A stretch of 64,000 nucleotides of DNA from Dactylonectria macrodidyma (lineage: Eukaryota > Ascomycota > Sordariomycetes > Hypocreales > Nectriaceae): positions 930,001 to 994,000 of the forward strand of contig JAGMUV010000017.1 in assembly GCA_020744425.1 (NCBI GenBank). The letters are read 5' to 3'. Under the pieces are notes generated by a model. It was not told the origin of the DNA. It saw only the letters and a program-made list of their open reading frames with translations, and did not search any database. The translations under genes and the position numbers were made by a program. Positions 1 through 11,231 of the stretch are shown here, piece after piece; position 1 is the stretch's first letter, and each line of letters starts with the position of its first letter.

Positions 1-659
1 GTGGCCTCCGGCTCAACATGCAATCCGATGGGCGAGCCGTTAATGTCGAGGGTCTTCGCACCCTCATGACGCATGTTGCTGCGCGCATCAAGGACCTTCC
101 CAACTGGAAACTCCAGTTGTTCTGTCCTGCGAGAGTTTGGGATGGTAAGAACATGAGCTCCGTTCAAATTTTTGTGTCAAGCTAACTCCCTGACGACCTC
201 TATGATACTATTCATGAGCTTCCTGTCCAGGTCATTGCTGATCATATTGGTGGTCTTATGGGAAACTCCAAACTTCAAGCGTCAAAGTATCAAGCTCAGC
301 CTACAGATCCAACAACTCAGCCCGGATTTCAATCCTTAATTTCACTGGCACAGGGCTCCAAAGTCGTTGTTAAAATCTCCGGCATCTACCGTGCATCATC
401 ACAAGTAGAAAGTGGCTTTTCCGATCTTGAGCCCATCATAAGGGCTCTGGCTAATAAAATTCCTGATCGTTTGATATGGGCTACTGACTGGCCACACACT
501 GGCGAAGGAAACAGTCGGATGGTTCGCGACTTGGACAAGATTGAGGGCTTCAGAACAATAGACAACGAAGTTATTCTACGAAATCTGAAGCGGTGGGTAG
601 CCGATAAGGAAACTTGGAAGAAAATAATGATCCATAATCCGTCAAGTGTATACAACTAG
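1..659 (+). CDS. Amidohydrolase, 2-pyrone-4,6-dicarboxylate hydrolase-like (5' end outside window)
   Basis: This is the C-terminal part of a TIM-barrel metal-dependent hydrolase of the amidohydrolase-2/LigI type. Family members hydrolyse lactones such as 2-pyrone-4,6-dicarboxylate. Codons are open from base 3 to 144, then an intron starts at GTAAGA (145). The conserved reading resumes at 193 and ends in TAG at 657-659. Family marks are QVIADHIGG near 229-255, the C-terminal WATDWPHTGEG, and a final NLKRWVADKETWKK...NPSSVYN. The oddity is the intron's 3' end: the branch site GCTAAC (181-186) is followed by TCCCTG where an AG is expected, so the acceptor looks mutated. Reading through the intron gives TAA at 183. 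The gene may be damaged or this may be a base error. Downstream transporter, RraA and PrpF genes suggest an aromatic or tricarboxylate catabolic cluster. Confidence 0.75.
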
Positions 660-1000
660 TATTTCGTACATCAGGTGGATCAATTGACAGTATGATGGAA
701 CAAGTTTGCGCCCGTCACTAATTTACGTAGTGCAGTGGTCGAAAGTGTGATCTGTTCGTTGACAATTTGGCTATTGCTAAAGCTAGAACAAGAACCTGAG
801 TGTTGGTTACAAGCTTGGGGAACATTGAATCTATCTAATTAATCATCCTTGGAATCAATGATATAATCTTCATAGAATGTCTGATAGAATTGACTAGACA
901 GTTTATTCATGCGATCACTACTAATCATACCCTATACAAGGCTATGCACCGCCATAACCCATGAGCCTAGGCTCTACAATCGATGGTTTTCGTACATCCG
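660..1000. other. Intergenic, tail-to-tail
   Basis: This AT-rich spacer lies between the stops of the convergent amidohydrolase and MFS transporter genes. I see no gene or repeat in it; it presumably holds both 3' ends. Confidence 0.6.
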
Positions 1001-2658
1001 TCATCGATGCTCGCTATGAAGTACGGCTTCCTTCTTCTCAGCATCAAGCGAACCCTGTTCCATGAAGCCCCCGCTCGACTCGTTGTGAAGTGGTTGCCGC
1101 AGCTTGTGCATGGGCCTTTGGAAGATTGCATCCATCTCGTCGAGGCTCAATCCAGACGTTTCCGGGACTAAGAACAGTGTGTAAAAGAAGGCAATAACGC
1201 ACCAAGCAACAAAGAACAGGAACGCACCCCAGACATCCATGGAAGACAAGATGCTAGGAGTAGCTTTCGTAATGGCAAAGTAGAACAGCCAGTGGAAACA
1301 TTGCGACAACGCTCCTCCAAACGAACGGATTCGGTTAGGCCACAACTCGGCCCCAAAAAGATAGGGCAGGGTATACAGTCCGACTGCCCATCCAAGGGCA
1401 TGTATGTATATAATGGCGACCGCTGCGTCCGAAGAACCTTCTGTTACCGAGTCAGGGTCTTTAGTGAAGTATCTCAAGTATCCGCTGAGATAGGCGTGGC
1501 ACGCGCCCTGGATGGAAATGCCAATCATGAGGGACCTGCGTCTACCGAGAACGTCGACGAAGACGAGAGATGCAATGACGCAGCAGATCAGTTTCGCGAT
1601 AGAGTAGAGGCCGGTAGAGTAAACCTTCACATCCGTCCCCTGCACTCCAATAAGACCAAAGATGGTGGGGAGGTAGTTTGTGATGGAGTTGGCTCCGGAA
1701 AACTGGGCAAGGATGTAGGCAATGATGGTCAGCTGCACGCGGCGCAGGTTGGACCTGACGAGGAAAGTCTCCTTCACGACAGAGCGGAAAGTCTGCTCTC
1801 CGAATTGGCTGTTTTCGTCTTCGATGTGAGCAACGAGCTGACTGTATTCTTCTTGAACGACGGGGTGGTCCTCTGATAGGCCTCGTAGTTTGGTGAGGGC
1901 AGCAAGAGCCTCTTGCGACCGGCCTTTTATCGCGAACCATCGAGGGGACTCAGTTGCGGCAAAGGACATGGCGATGCTGATGGCCGGAACAAATGTCTGG
2001 ACGAACCAAGGCACTTGGTGCTGAAAGATACGAGCCGACGAGATGTGAATGTTCACTCCATAGACAGAAAAGACGCCGATAGCCTGTCCTGCAAGCATAC
2101 AGATGTTGAACCACAGGGTCATGAGACCTCGGATCGTCTTGGGAGCAATCTCGGCGATAGCCATTGGGCCCACGACAGTACAAGCTCCTATGCCGAGGCC
2201 GGCAATGATTCGACCGACGTAGAGGGCGCTTTGGTGTCCGTAAGCAAAGCAAGATATCAATGTGCCTATGGCATATGTGGCTTGGTACAGCCGCATGGAC
2301 GAAATTCGGCCGATCCTGTCGTTGAGGAAGAAGGAGAGGAAGGCTCCGACTCCTGCGCCAATGTTGACAAACGAGACGAGGTTCGAGATGGTCGAGGCAT
2401 CCAGCTCGCTATCGAGGTGGTATTCATCGCGAAAGGATTGCAGCTGCGTGATACTCGCAGCGGCTCCTTCATCCCAGCCTGTTGTGTGTCAGCATGGCAC
2501 TGTTTCATATGCGGTGTTCATATTTGCTCGCCTTTAGGACAGCCACTAAGGGCAAACGTGACAACTGTCAGAAAGAGATGCCAATTGAGAATCCCATCCG
2601 GCAGAGCCCTGACTGCTCGGATGTATTTCATCAATGATGATTGCTTGATCGAGTCCAT
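1001..2658 (-). CDS. MFS sugar/quinate-type transporter
   Basis: This is a 12-helix major facilitator of the fungal sugar-porter family, most like quinate permeases, acting at the plasma membrane. It has two exons, complement(1001..2478, 2532..2658), giving 534 residues, a normal length. The start MDSIKQSS precedes LTVVTFALSGCPKGWDEG, which is typical of the family. Family marks are GRIIAGLGIG, the loop AEIAPKTIRG, TESPRWFAIKGR after helix 6, DVLGRRRS, and the C-terminal VPETSGLSLDEMD, a variant of PETKG. The 53-nt intron (2479-2531) is of the rare GC-AG class: the exon ends CCTAAAG, the intron starts GCGAGC and ends CAG, and the splice restores CPKGW in frame. The gene is divergent from the RraA-type gene across 392 bp, so the two may share regulation. 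The substrate is inferred from context only. Confidence 0.9.
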
Positions 2659-3050
2659 TGTTCGACAATTTAGGATGGTCACAGCTGGAGAAGACTTTTA
2701 GGCCAACAAAGGGAAGAAGAGTTGGATGGTGAGACTCAGTATTGGATCTATGTCGGATAGTCGACGCGTTTTAATCATGGCCAGAGACGGATCCTCAGCT
2801 AAGCCAATTCCCCAGACCCCACGAATATCAGACTACCTCCGCATGTTTACAGGCCAATCCCCAACTTCCCCGGATTATCGGATAAGGCCCGATGGAGACC
2901 TGACTAAGTGACGCAAAATGATTCGATGTCGGAATCATCCCATCGGATCCTCCGATATTTTGTTGACCATTAATCATATCCATATTGCGCACTGCCTGGT
3001 CTTGTTTCCTCACCGCTACGCCCGTCTCTCTAGCACTGTTAACGTTAAAA
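2659..3050. promoter_or_regulatory. Divergent promoter, MFS transporter / RraA-type aldolase
   Basis: This 392-bp region separates two divergent start codons. It contains CGG-N5-CCG at 2944-2954 (within ATCGGATCCTCCGAT) and further CGGAT/ATCCG half-sites near 2752-2755 and 2878-2893. Such spacing is the usual target form for Zn(II)2Cys6 binuclear-cluster regulators. Binding is inferred from sequence form only. Confidence 0.4.
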
Positions 3051-3819
3051 ATGGCATCTAGAACAGCACTGAGCCGACTTGGCGCGTTCACCAGCTGTGA
3101 TGTTAGTATGCGCCAAATGAAATCAGGATAAACCAGCTAATCCTATCTAGATTGGCGATGCCTTGGTCAAGCTCAAGTATCCCTTCGGCGGATTCCTTGA
3201 CGGCATCCGGATGCGGTCTCCAGCACACAGCGCTGGCCAGCCTCGCATCATGGGCCCAGCCGTGACAGTCAAAATGGTGGAAATGAGCAATGTGGAGGCG
3301 CCAAAGCCAGCAGCTCACTTCGCAGATTGCAACGAAACCGGCAAAATCATGTACATTCAGCAGCCGAAAGGTCTCTACGCGGCATGCTGGGGTGGCCTGA
3401 TGTCTACGCGAGCTCAGCATCTCGGTGCTAAAGGTGTCATTGTTGACGGACGAGTCAGAGACTTGAACGAACATCGCGAGATGGGATTCCCGGTTCGTTT
3501 TTGCCCATCAGTTTCTCACGGCTTTCCTGGCCAAGACTAAACTGCTCAGGTATTCTCACGAGACACATCGATTCTGGGATCAAACACGTTCACGAGGGCA
3601 TCTGAGATCAACGTTCCTCTTCAGTTCAAGGGCGACCTGTGGATCAACCCCGGTGACATTTTTGTCGGCGATGAGGATGGGGTGGTTAGTGTGCCTCCGA
3701 GCCTAGTAGACGAGGTTGTGGCATTGTGCGAGGAAAGAGCCGAGATAGACGCCAAAACATTCGCAGCTCTACGGGATGGGATGGGAATGGGTGCCGCCAT
3801 TAAGAAATTTCGGAAGTAG
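3051..3819 (+). CDS. RraA/LigK-type aldolase (4-carboxy-4-hydroxy-2-oxoadipate aldolase-like)
   Basis: The product is a member of the RraA-like/HMG-CHA aldolase fold. Members cleave 4-hydroxy-4-methyl- or 4-carboxy-2-oxoglutarate-type acids to pyruvate plus an oxoacid, with a divalent metal. It has three exons, join(3051..3101, 3151..3492, 3550..3819), giving 220 residues, a usual length. Intron 1 begins GTTAGT and ends CTATCTAG after a CTAATC branch; intron 2 begins GTTCGT and ends CTCAG after ACTAAAC. Diagnostic segments are LSRLGAFTSCDIGDAL at the N-terminus, GPAVTVK, ACWGGLMSTRAQ, and the metal/substrate motif GVIVDGRVRDL with its Arg and Asp intact. The C-terminus has GDLWINPGDIFVGDEDGVV. 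It sits between the transporter and PrpF genes. A decarboxylase or oxaloacetate hydrolase role, also known in this fold, cannot be excluded. Confidence 0.88.
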
Positions 3820-4053
3820 CCGAATAAAATCCGTGGGTTTTAACAAAAAATACAGCTTTCCTGCCATTCCTTCATCTTCGGAATTTTGCCGATGACCTAT
3901 GGTGTGGTTCGGATATGCCCGATAGACTCATGCCACCGATACTCCTCTTCAACCGCTTTAAAAAAATATGACTCTCGGGTTTCTTCGTTCCGATATCGTC
4001 AATAATACCGAATTTCTTTCCGACAAAATCTCCCGCTTTAGCTTGTGCCAACA

Positions 4054-5244
4054 ATGTCGACAATGCGAGCACTATCCTTCTCAAGAGGAGGCACCAAGTC
4101 GTGTCTACGCCATGCTCACCAAACATGGATGGGCACACGCTCAGTCACAACCCTCACTAAACAAAAGAGTCTCCCAGCCGCGTATTATCGTGGAGGTACT
4201 TCGCGCGCTATATTCTTTCACGACAAAGACCTACCTTCAGACCGTTCCAAGTGGGATTCCATCTTCCTCAGAAGCATTGGGAGCCCTGACCCGTACGGGC
4301 GCCAGCTCGACGGTATGGGCGGTGGCATCTCCAGCCTTTCCAAGGTCTGCATCGTTGGGAAGAGCGAGCGTCCGGATGCGGACGTCGACTATACATTCAT
4401 TTCGCTCGGGATCAAAAATGAGAATGTAGACGCCTCTAGCAACTGTGGCAACATGTCCGCAGCCGTCGGGCCCTATGCCATTGACACTGGCTTGGTCTCT
4501 GCACCACCAGGCGCCGAGAATGCTACTGTTCGCATACACAACACGAACACAGGCAAGGTGATTGAAGCTGTATTCCCAGTGGTCGACGGCGAAGCCATGG
4601 TCTATGGTGACTTTGCCATGGACGGCGTTGCTGGGACTGCCGCGAGGGTTGAGCTCAAATTCTTAGACCCCGCGGGTTCCAAGACTGGGAAGCTGTTCCC
4701 AACAGAGGCTGTGACGGAAGAGATCGACGGCGTTCAAGCAACTTGCATAGACGCAGGGAACCCCTGCTGCTTTGTTACAGCAGCAGACCTCCGCATTGAG
4801 GGCACCATTACTCCTCAGCAGATCGAAGACCACCCAACCTTGGGCGCTACATTGGAAGCCATCCGTCGCAAAGCCGGTGTCAAGATGGGAATCGCAAAGA
4901 CGGAGAACGACGTGCCCGGAAGCGTTCCCAAGATTGCAATTGTATCTACTCCAAGCGACGCAACCAAAAACAGCCTCGTTGTGCGGGCCATGTCTGTCGG
5001 CCAACCTCACAAAGCGATCCCCGTTACCGTCGCTTTAGCTGCAGCATCAGCAGCAAATGTCAACGGAACGGTTGTTGCGGACTGCCTCGGCGGTGGCTCT
5101 CTTGTCAGTCCAGAGGTCACCATCAATCATGCTAGTGGGAGCCTCGTTGTAGCAGCCGATTTTGATACCACCCGGACGTTGAGGTCTGCGACGGTATTCC
5201 GAACGGCGAGGCGACTGATGGAGGGGAGGGTATTTTGGAAGTAA
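4054..5244 (+). CDS. PrpF/LigU-type isomerase (4-oxalomesaconate tautomerase or aconitate/methylaconitate isomerase-like)
   Basis: This intronless gene encodes 396 residues of the PrpF family, with a diaminopimelate-epimerase-like fold. Members isomerise C=C bonds of tricarboxylates: PrpF acts on methylaconitate and LigU/GalD on 4-oxalomesaconate. Marks are AAYYRGGTSRAIFF near residues 43-56, DGMGGGISSLSKV, and the catalytic-cysteine block SNCGNMSAAVGP. FVTAADL and DCLGGGSLVSPEVTINHASG lie in the second half. The first 40 residues are rich in Arg, Ser and Thr with few acids, which suggests a mitochondrial presequence. I chose ATG 4054; an upstream GTG is not a fungal start. Substrate is uncertain. 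The neighbouring LigI-like and LigK-like genes favour 4-oxalomesaconate, while the aconitase homologue and tricarboxylate carrier would also fit aconitate. Confidence 0.88.
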   Translation: MSTMRALSFSRGGTKSCLRHAHQTWMGTRSVTTLTKQKSLPAAYYRGGTSRAIFFHDKDLPSDRSKWDSIFLRSIGSPDPYGRQLDGMGGGISSLSKVCIVGKSERPDADVDYTFISLGIKNENVDASSNCGNMSAAVGPYAIDTGLVSAPPGAENATVRIHNTNTGKVIEAVFPVVDGEAMVYGDFAMDGVAGTAARVELKFLDPAGSKTGKLFPTEAVTEEIDGVQATCIDAGNPCCFVTAADLRIEGTITPQQIEDHPTLGATLEAIRRKAGVKMGIAKTENDVPGSVPKIAIVSTPSDATKNSLVVRAMSVGQPHKAIPVTVALAAASAANVNGTVVADCLGGGSLVSPEVTINHASGSLVVAADFDTTRTLRSATVFRTARRLMEGRVFWK

Positions 5245-6353
5245 ATTAGTCAATAGAATTCTCACAATTACAGCAAAATTATGCTTTAGATGTCTGATTT
5301 ATAGTGGCCTAGACATTGCAGATTCCATTCAACATAATCTTTGACATTGTTTCGTAGGAGACAACTGTCTGAAGTTGACTTCGCGCCCTTGCCTCCGGGG
5401 AAAGAAAAACACCACGCACCAATTGACCCCTTCTAGCATACTAAACCCATTCACTCTTCTTAGGAATGAGTAGTACCTAAATCATAGAATAATTTATATA
5501 AATAAAAACACAAGTTCATGAATAAAGCAGTCTATATTATCCACAATATATATCCTAATGTTGCCTATAAAAGGAAAGGGGAAGTTCATGCGTGACGGGT
5601 TGTGGTGTTTTTCTTCCACCCTTTGCCGTGAGCTTTCCAAAACAGATCAGGCATCTACGCCAAATAGTGGCGACAGAGGGAGCAAGGATCACGATTTCTC
5701 TTGGGTTACATCGCAATACCTCCTTCAATATTAGCAACGTTCATCCCACGTCGGATTATGGTCGAATAAGGGGGCGTCATCGCCTTGGCGCGGCGTCCGG
5801 CAAAATCTAAGCCGCTGACGTCCCATCTCGTCGCGGAAGCCGGCTCCGTGGTGAAGGATATTTGGCGATATCCCACGTGCGATAGCATTGCCTGTCGCAG
5901 GGGGGGGGGATGCATCCGGCCCTATCATGGCGAGTGTTACATGCCACTTTGAGCACGCATGATGTGCGATGATAGGCTCATGACCGTTTCATCCCATCAA
6001 TGCCTGTTCGCCAACTCTATGTCAGTCGGCTAATGTATAAATCGGGAATTCGTTCTGCTTACCCCGCCAATATTGGTGGAAATATCCCCTGCCGAAGCTA
6101 GAATGGCTTCCCAAATGTCGGATACGGCCATGGCTCCGCAATCGGGAAAGCCGGCCCCGCTTAGCCGAGACGCTGGCGCTGGGATGGACACGGACATCAG
6201 TTCATATCTAGAATAGGCTGCGGTGGTAACGGTCTACAAAGGGGGCCGACAGGTGTAGGGGTCCTTTAATAAACATCGTTTAAAGACACGATCCGTGGCT
6301 ACGCGGGAGAGAGCGGCACGGTCTATTGCACTTGTCTTTCTCGAGGAGCAAAC
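5245..6353. other. Intergenic, 1.1 kb
   Basis: No coding region is supported here. The part before 6353 is the upstream region of the rhamnogalacturonan lyase gene; a G run lies near 5900. I see no repeat or RNA gene. Confidence 0.55.
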
Positions 6354-8207
6354 ATGTTGTTCTTCACAGCCATCTACGCCTTGCTGTTCTGGCCGGCTGC
6401 TGTGGCAGCGGCTTGGGGATACACTGATACCAACGGCAACTATGTCATCGACTCTGGTGCGGATCTTATCATCAGTGTCAGCAAGTCGACTGGAGATATC
6501 AACTCGCTGAAATACAAGGGCCAGGAATTCAACGGCTGGGGTGGCAAGAATACGTGAGTAGCATCATCGTCGAGGGTTTGTGACAGAGACAATTATTAAC
6601 AGTACTCAGCCATGTCGAGTCTGGCTTGGGTGCCAGCACCGTAACAATCGCTACCATCAACACAAACGTCATCAAGGTCACCGTCGTGCACGGAACGCTT
6701 GTGCATTACATTGTCATGCGATACAAGAACAACAATGTCTACCTCTTCACCAACAAGGCCGATGACAGCGTGTCTGCTATGCGCTACATCGTGCGCATCA
6801 AGTCTGGCATCTTCAGCCACGCTTCTACCGACCCTGGTATGTATCTCGAGCCACAACCTTTGCGGCATGAGCTAACGGCTGCTAGACTACTACGATTCTG
6901 GCAGCACCTACATTGAGGCTTCTGATGTCAGCATCAACAGCGGAAGCATCACGAAGAGCAAGCATTATCAAGGCTCTACTTATGGACGAACCATGGACTG
7001 TAAGTTGAAACCTTTCGCTTCAGTTTTCCAATGCTAACAACGTGTAGACGACTACATTGGCCGCACGACCAGCAGCGTTGGCCTGTTCATGATCCGCTCT
7101 AACCACGAAAAGGCATCTGGCGGTCCCTTCTTCCGCTCCTTGCTCACACGCGCCGACACGACCGGCGAGGACCTGTACGAAATCTACTACTACAACATGG
7201 GTCACACCGACGCTATGCGAACTGGTCTCCAGGGCCCCCACGTCATTGCATTTACCGATGGTGGTGCTCCCAGCTCCAGCCTGTACGCTCGCAACGCGGA
7301 TTGGACGTGGGTCGATGGTCTTTCGGTAGGTTCCATGATTTTCGGAGATTTTTTCTGGAGTAGATGATGCTAATACGCTTAATAGCTGTCCGGCTGGACT
7401 ACGTGGGCTGACCGTGGCTATGCGTCCGGTGTTGGCATCTCCAACATGAAATCCGGATTCACCTACACCGTGGGCCTTTCAAACAGCAACGCTCAATACT
7501 GGGGCTCTGCCGCGTCTAGTAACGGCGCCTGGACCATTAAGAAGGTTATCCCGGGCACCTACACACTCACCGTGTACAAGGGCGAGCTTGAAGTCTACAC
7601 CGGCTCAGTGACAATCAACAAGGGCGCCGGCACCGCTGTCAACACTCTTAAGGCCACTGACCCAGCAGATGACACTGCGATTTGGCGCATTGGAGAGTGG
7701 GACGGAACGCCGCGTGGTTTCCTCAACTTCGAGGATGCCAAGATGAAGCCAACGTACATGCACCCGTCCGACAAGCGACTGTCCAGCTGGAGCCCCAGCA
7801 ACTTCATCGTCGGCACTAGCTCAATCAACTCGTTCCCTGGTTATATGTGGGTTGATGTTAATAATAATCATCTGGTCTACTTCAAACTCACCTCTGCGCA
7901 ACTGGCGGCTTCACACAAGATCCGCATCGGCATCACCGAGGCCTACATCAACGGACGGCCAACCATCAAGGTCAACGACTGGTCGGCTACGACACCCAGC
8001 GCTACCAACCAAGCCAAAACTCGCTCGCTGACTGTTGGCACATACCGTGGTAACAACGTCAAGCTCGAGTTTACTGTTCCCTCCAGCGCCTTCAAGCAGA
8101 GCACGAGCGAGTGGCAGATTCTGACCATTTCCATTGTCACTGGCAGCACCGGGTCTGGATATCTGAGCGGTGGAGTCAGCTTCGACAGCATTGACCTGTT
8201 GGCTTGA
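6354..8207 (+). CDS. rglA: Secreted rhamnogalacturonan lyase, polysaccharide lyase family 4
   Basis: The product cleaves the rhamnose-galacturonate backbone of pectin rhamnogalacturonan I by beta-elimination, outside the cell. It has five exons, join(6354..6553, 6610..6836, 6886..6999, 7048..7325, 7386..8207), giving 546 residues, close to the usual length of fungal PL4 enzymes. A signal peptide is visible: MLFFTAIYALLFWPAAVAAA before WGYTD. The catalytic domain runs to about residue 270 and contains the conserved MIRSNHEKASGGPFF with its histidine. A fibronectin III-like domain follows (about 310-385, GTYTLTVYKGELEV). A C-terminal carbohydrate-binding-like domain starts at IWRIGEWDGTPRGF. 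Nothing looks broken. The symbol follows the Aspergillus naming of this family. It lies within the presumed acid-catabolism cluster but has no obvious metabolic link to it. Confidence 0.93.
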
Positions 8208-8331
8208 GTCCCGTCTCAAAATAAATATAGAAGAAAATGAGATGGGGGGGAGCTTTTTCGAATCGTACATACTAAACCTGTACATGCTTTTTGGTATTGT
8301 AAATATACTGCGCTCTGCGAGCGCCTTTCTA

Positions 8332-10908
8332 TCAGACTACAGTCGCCGCCTCTCCACTATTCTTACGCTCTGCCATGAGATTTAGAGCACTTCCAGACCT
8401 AAAATACTCAATCTGCTCCTTGGTCATGGTGTGGCTGATGTCTGTTTCCCATGTGTTGCTGCCAACAGTAGAGACCACCCTGAGCCTCAGGTTCTTCCCT
8501 ACCGCGAGGTCCTTCAACCCAATCACGCTGATTCGATCTGACGACTTGATCCGATCGTAGTCATCCTCACGAACAAATGTCAATGCTAGTAAGCCCTGCT
8601 TCTTCAAATTGGTCTCGTGGATACGAGCAAAGCTCTTAGCGATGATAGCAACACAGCCAAGGAAGCGGGGCTGAAGAGCTGCGTGTTCTCGAGAGCTTCC
8701 TTCGCCGTAGTTGTGATCACCGATGACAACCCACGGCTGGGACAGCTCTCGATATCTCTTAGCAGTCCCGGGAACGTCACCCTCTTCGCCTGTGAGCCAG
8801 TTGCGAACGGTGTTGACCTTGCCGTTTTCTGCATTCACCGCGCCAATGAGCGTGTTGTTGGAGATGTTCTCCAGATGCCCTCTAAATCGAAACCAAGGGC
8901 CCGCGGGAGTAATGTGGTCGGTCGTGCATTTCCCTTTGGCTTTGATGAGAATCACGCAATTCTCGGGGTCTGAGCCGGGCCAGCGCGGAAACGGTGCGAG
9001 ACGTTGCAGACGTTCTGAAGAGTCAGAGATCTGAATTTCCACGCTTTCACGGCCGCTTGATGGAGGGCCGGTGTAGACGTGGTCTGTGTTTGCATATCCG
9101 TTGGATGGTAATGCATCTCCTACGGGTGGCTGAAACTTGAACTCTTTGCCACTTGGAGTCACCAGACTATCCTTGGTGGGATCAAAAGCGAGGTCGTCTG
9201 AGAAGATTTTGGCCATTACAATTTCCGGCGATGCGAGGAAAATGTTCGTGGAGGGGTTTCCATCTAATCGCCCAGTAAAGTTTCGGTTGTATGAGGTTAG
9301 GATGGAATTTTCGGTTCCCTTTTTCCGTGTCAGTGAATAGAATAGCATCGGCGACATATAAGGTAACATACCTTTTTCACGTCTTGTCGATCCCAGGAGC
9401 CACAGCAGGGTCCACTGTATACCTATTAGTCCTTCTATATTCGAGGCTTGATAGAGCAGAAAAGTTACCATGCGTTGGTGAGCAGGGTACTCTCTAGTTC
9501 CGCAAACGTGTCAAGAGCGCCGCTATCCTGCAGTGTCTGTCTTGTTTGTTCGCTACCGGGCGAAAGCAGTAAAGGCATCTTCGGACGCAACCCAGCATCC
9601 AATGCCTGTTTTGCGACCGCCGCTGCCTTGGTCATATCCTCAAAGGACGAGTTTGTGCAAGACCCGATGAGTCCGGCAGTCAAGTTTCTCGGCCATGATT
9701 CGCGAGATACAGTCTCTGCAAACTTACTCATAGGCGTTGAAAGATCGGGGGTAAATGGTCCATTGATACGAGGCTCCAACGACGACAAGTCAATCTCGAC
9801 TACTCGGTCATACTCGACGTCTTCATCGGCGCGAAGCTCGTGGGAGGCGAAGCGGACCGCTTGCGCGGTGTCGTGACGGTTGGTTGCCTCCAAGTATTGA
9901 CCCATGGCCTCAGAAAATGGAAATATCGATGTTGTGGCTCCGGTTTCTGCTCCCATATTGGCGACTGTCGACATTCCTGTTGCTGACAAGGTCTCTGTTC
10001 CAGGTCCAAAGAACTCGACAATGGATCCAGTTCCTCCCTTGACAGTCAAGATGCCAGAGAGATGGTTGATAATATCTATTTCTATTAGTAGATTCTCGTA
10101 GGTGAAGGTATCGACTCACCCTTTGGCGCTGCCCATCCAGTCAGCTTCCCAGTCAGTCGAACTCCAATGATCTTTGGAGCCGTCAACTCGAAATGCAGAC
10201 CGGCCATGACATCGACAGCATCAGCACCCCCTACACCAATAGCAACCATGCCCATTCCGCCGGCATTTGGTGTATGTGAGTCCGTTCCGACCATGAGGCC
10301 TCCAGGAAAAGCGTAGTTCTCCAGGACTGTTTGATGAATGATACCTGCGCCTGGTTTCCAGAATCCCATGTTGAAGCGCTTAGCTGCGCTTGACATGAAG
10401 TCGTATACCTCGCTATGTGCGCCTAGAGCCTTGGGTAAGTCTGTTTCTCGTCCATCCTTTGACACAATGAGGTGATCGCAGTGGATCGTTGTGGGCACGG
10501 CTGTAGAGTCGAGTCCAGCAGACATGAACTGAATGAGAGCCATCTGAGCGGTTGCATCTTGACAGGCAATGCGTCGGGGCCTCAGCCTGAGCTGGGTTTT
10601 TCCACGCTGAAAGTTTTCCTCTCCAAGGTTATCTGCGTGGGCAAACAGAATCTTCTCGGCATATGACAGTGGCCGCTGGAGGCTATCTAAGTTTAGCAAT
10701 TGTTTAGAAAGGTACCCCTGCGTGCAGTGACCTACATTTTACGGCTAGCTTCAATCTTGCGAACTAGGTCAGCGTAGTCGATGGTATGATTCGGCTCAAA
10801 TCGACTCAGCTTCGCCGAGGAGGATGCATTGCTAGCGGTGGCGAGACGTCGAGTGTTCGGAGCCAAACCTCGAGGCTGAGCCAAACGCAGAATGGGTCTG
10901 AAAGTCAT
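8332..10908 (-). CDS. Aconitase-family hydro-lyase, mitochondrial
   Basis: This is a [4Fe-4S] hydro-lyase of the aconitase superfamily. I place five exons, complement(8332..9318, 9372..9414, 9469..10075, 10120..10686, 10743..10908), giving 789 residues, near the usual aconitase length. The N-terminus [20 protein letters not shown] looks like a mitochondrial presequence. Active-site segments are [18 protein letters not shown], and [10 protein letters not shown], created by splicing. These give three candidate cluster cysteines, all present. [23 protein letters not shown] and [14 protein letters not shown] are also intact. The 43-nt exon carrying the CxxC pair is bounded by clean GT-AG introns. 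The first intron uses a weak GTAAAA donor and is the least certain. Since a fungus already has housekeeping aconitase, and this copy diverges from a tricarboxylate-carrier gene, a dedicated hydratase role in the local pathway is plausible. Plain aconitase activity is the alternative. Confidence 0.88.
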
Positions 10909-11231
10909 CGCGACGGCGTAATGGGCATTGGGAAGATGCCTGTAGAAAGGATAGAAGCGGTTTTAAAATGCCCAGGATTACAATCATCGAATGCGTGATT
11001 CGCTTTTAAGATCGCCTTTCATTGTAGCTGTCTTCGGCTGTATCCGATGTCGCATCGGATGGATCCGAAAAGTTGGGGCCTTCGCCAGGCTTGGACCATA
11101 AGTGTTGGGGACGACAGTAATTAATTGATTGATGTTCTCTCATCATAATAGAAATCTTCTTGCTGTATCCTTTCACACCTTCAAGCTCCCAGGTATTCAG
11201 CAGTGTTCTAAGTCCACTACCCAGCACCGAA
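10909..11231. promoter_or_regulatory. Divergent promoter, aconitase-like / mitochondrial carrier
   Basis: The 323-bp spacer between divergent starts carries overlapping palindromes. CCGATG-TCG-CATCGG lies at 11044-11058 and CGG-N6-CCG at 11056-11067 (TCGGATGGATCCGA). They resemble the CGGAT/ATCCG palindrome in the transporter/RraA spacer and could bind the same Zn2Cys6 factor. This is inference from sequence form. Confidence 0.4.
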
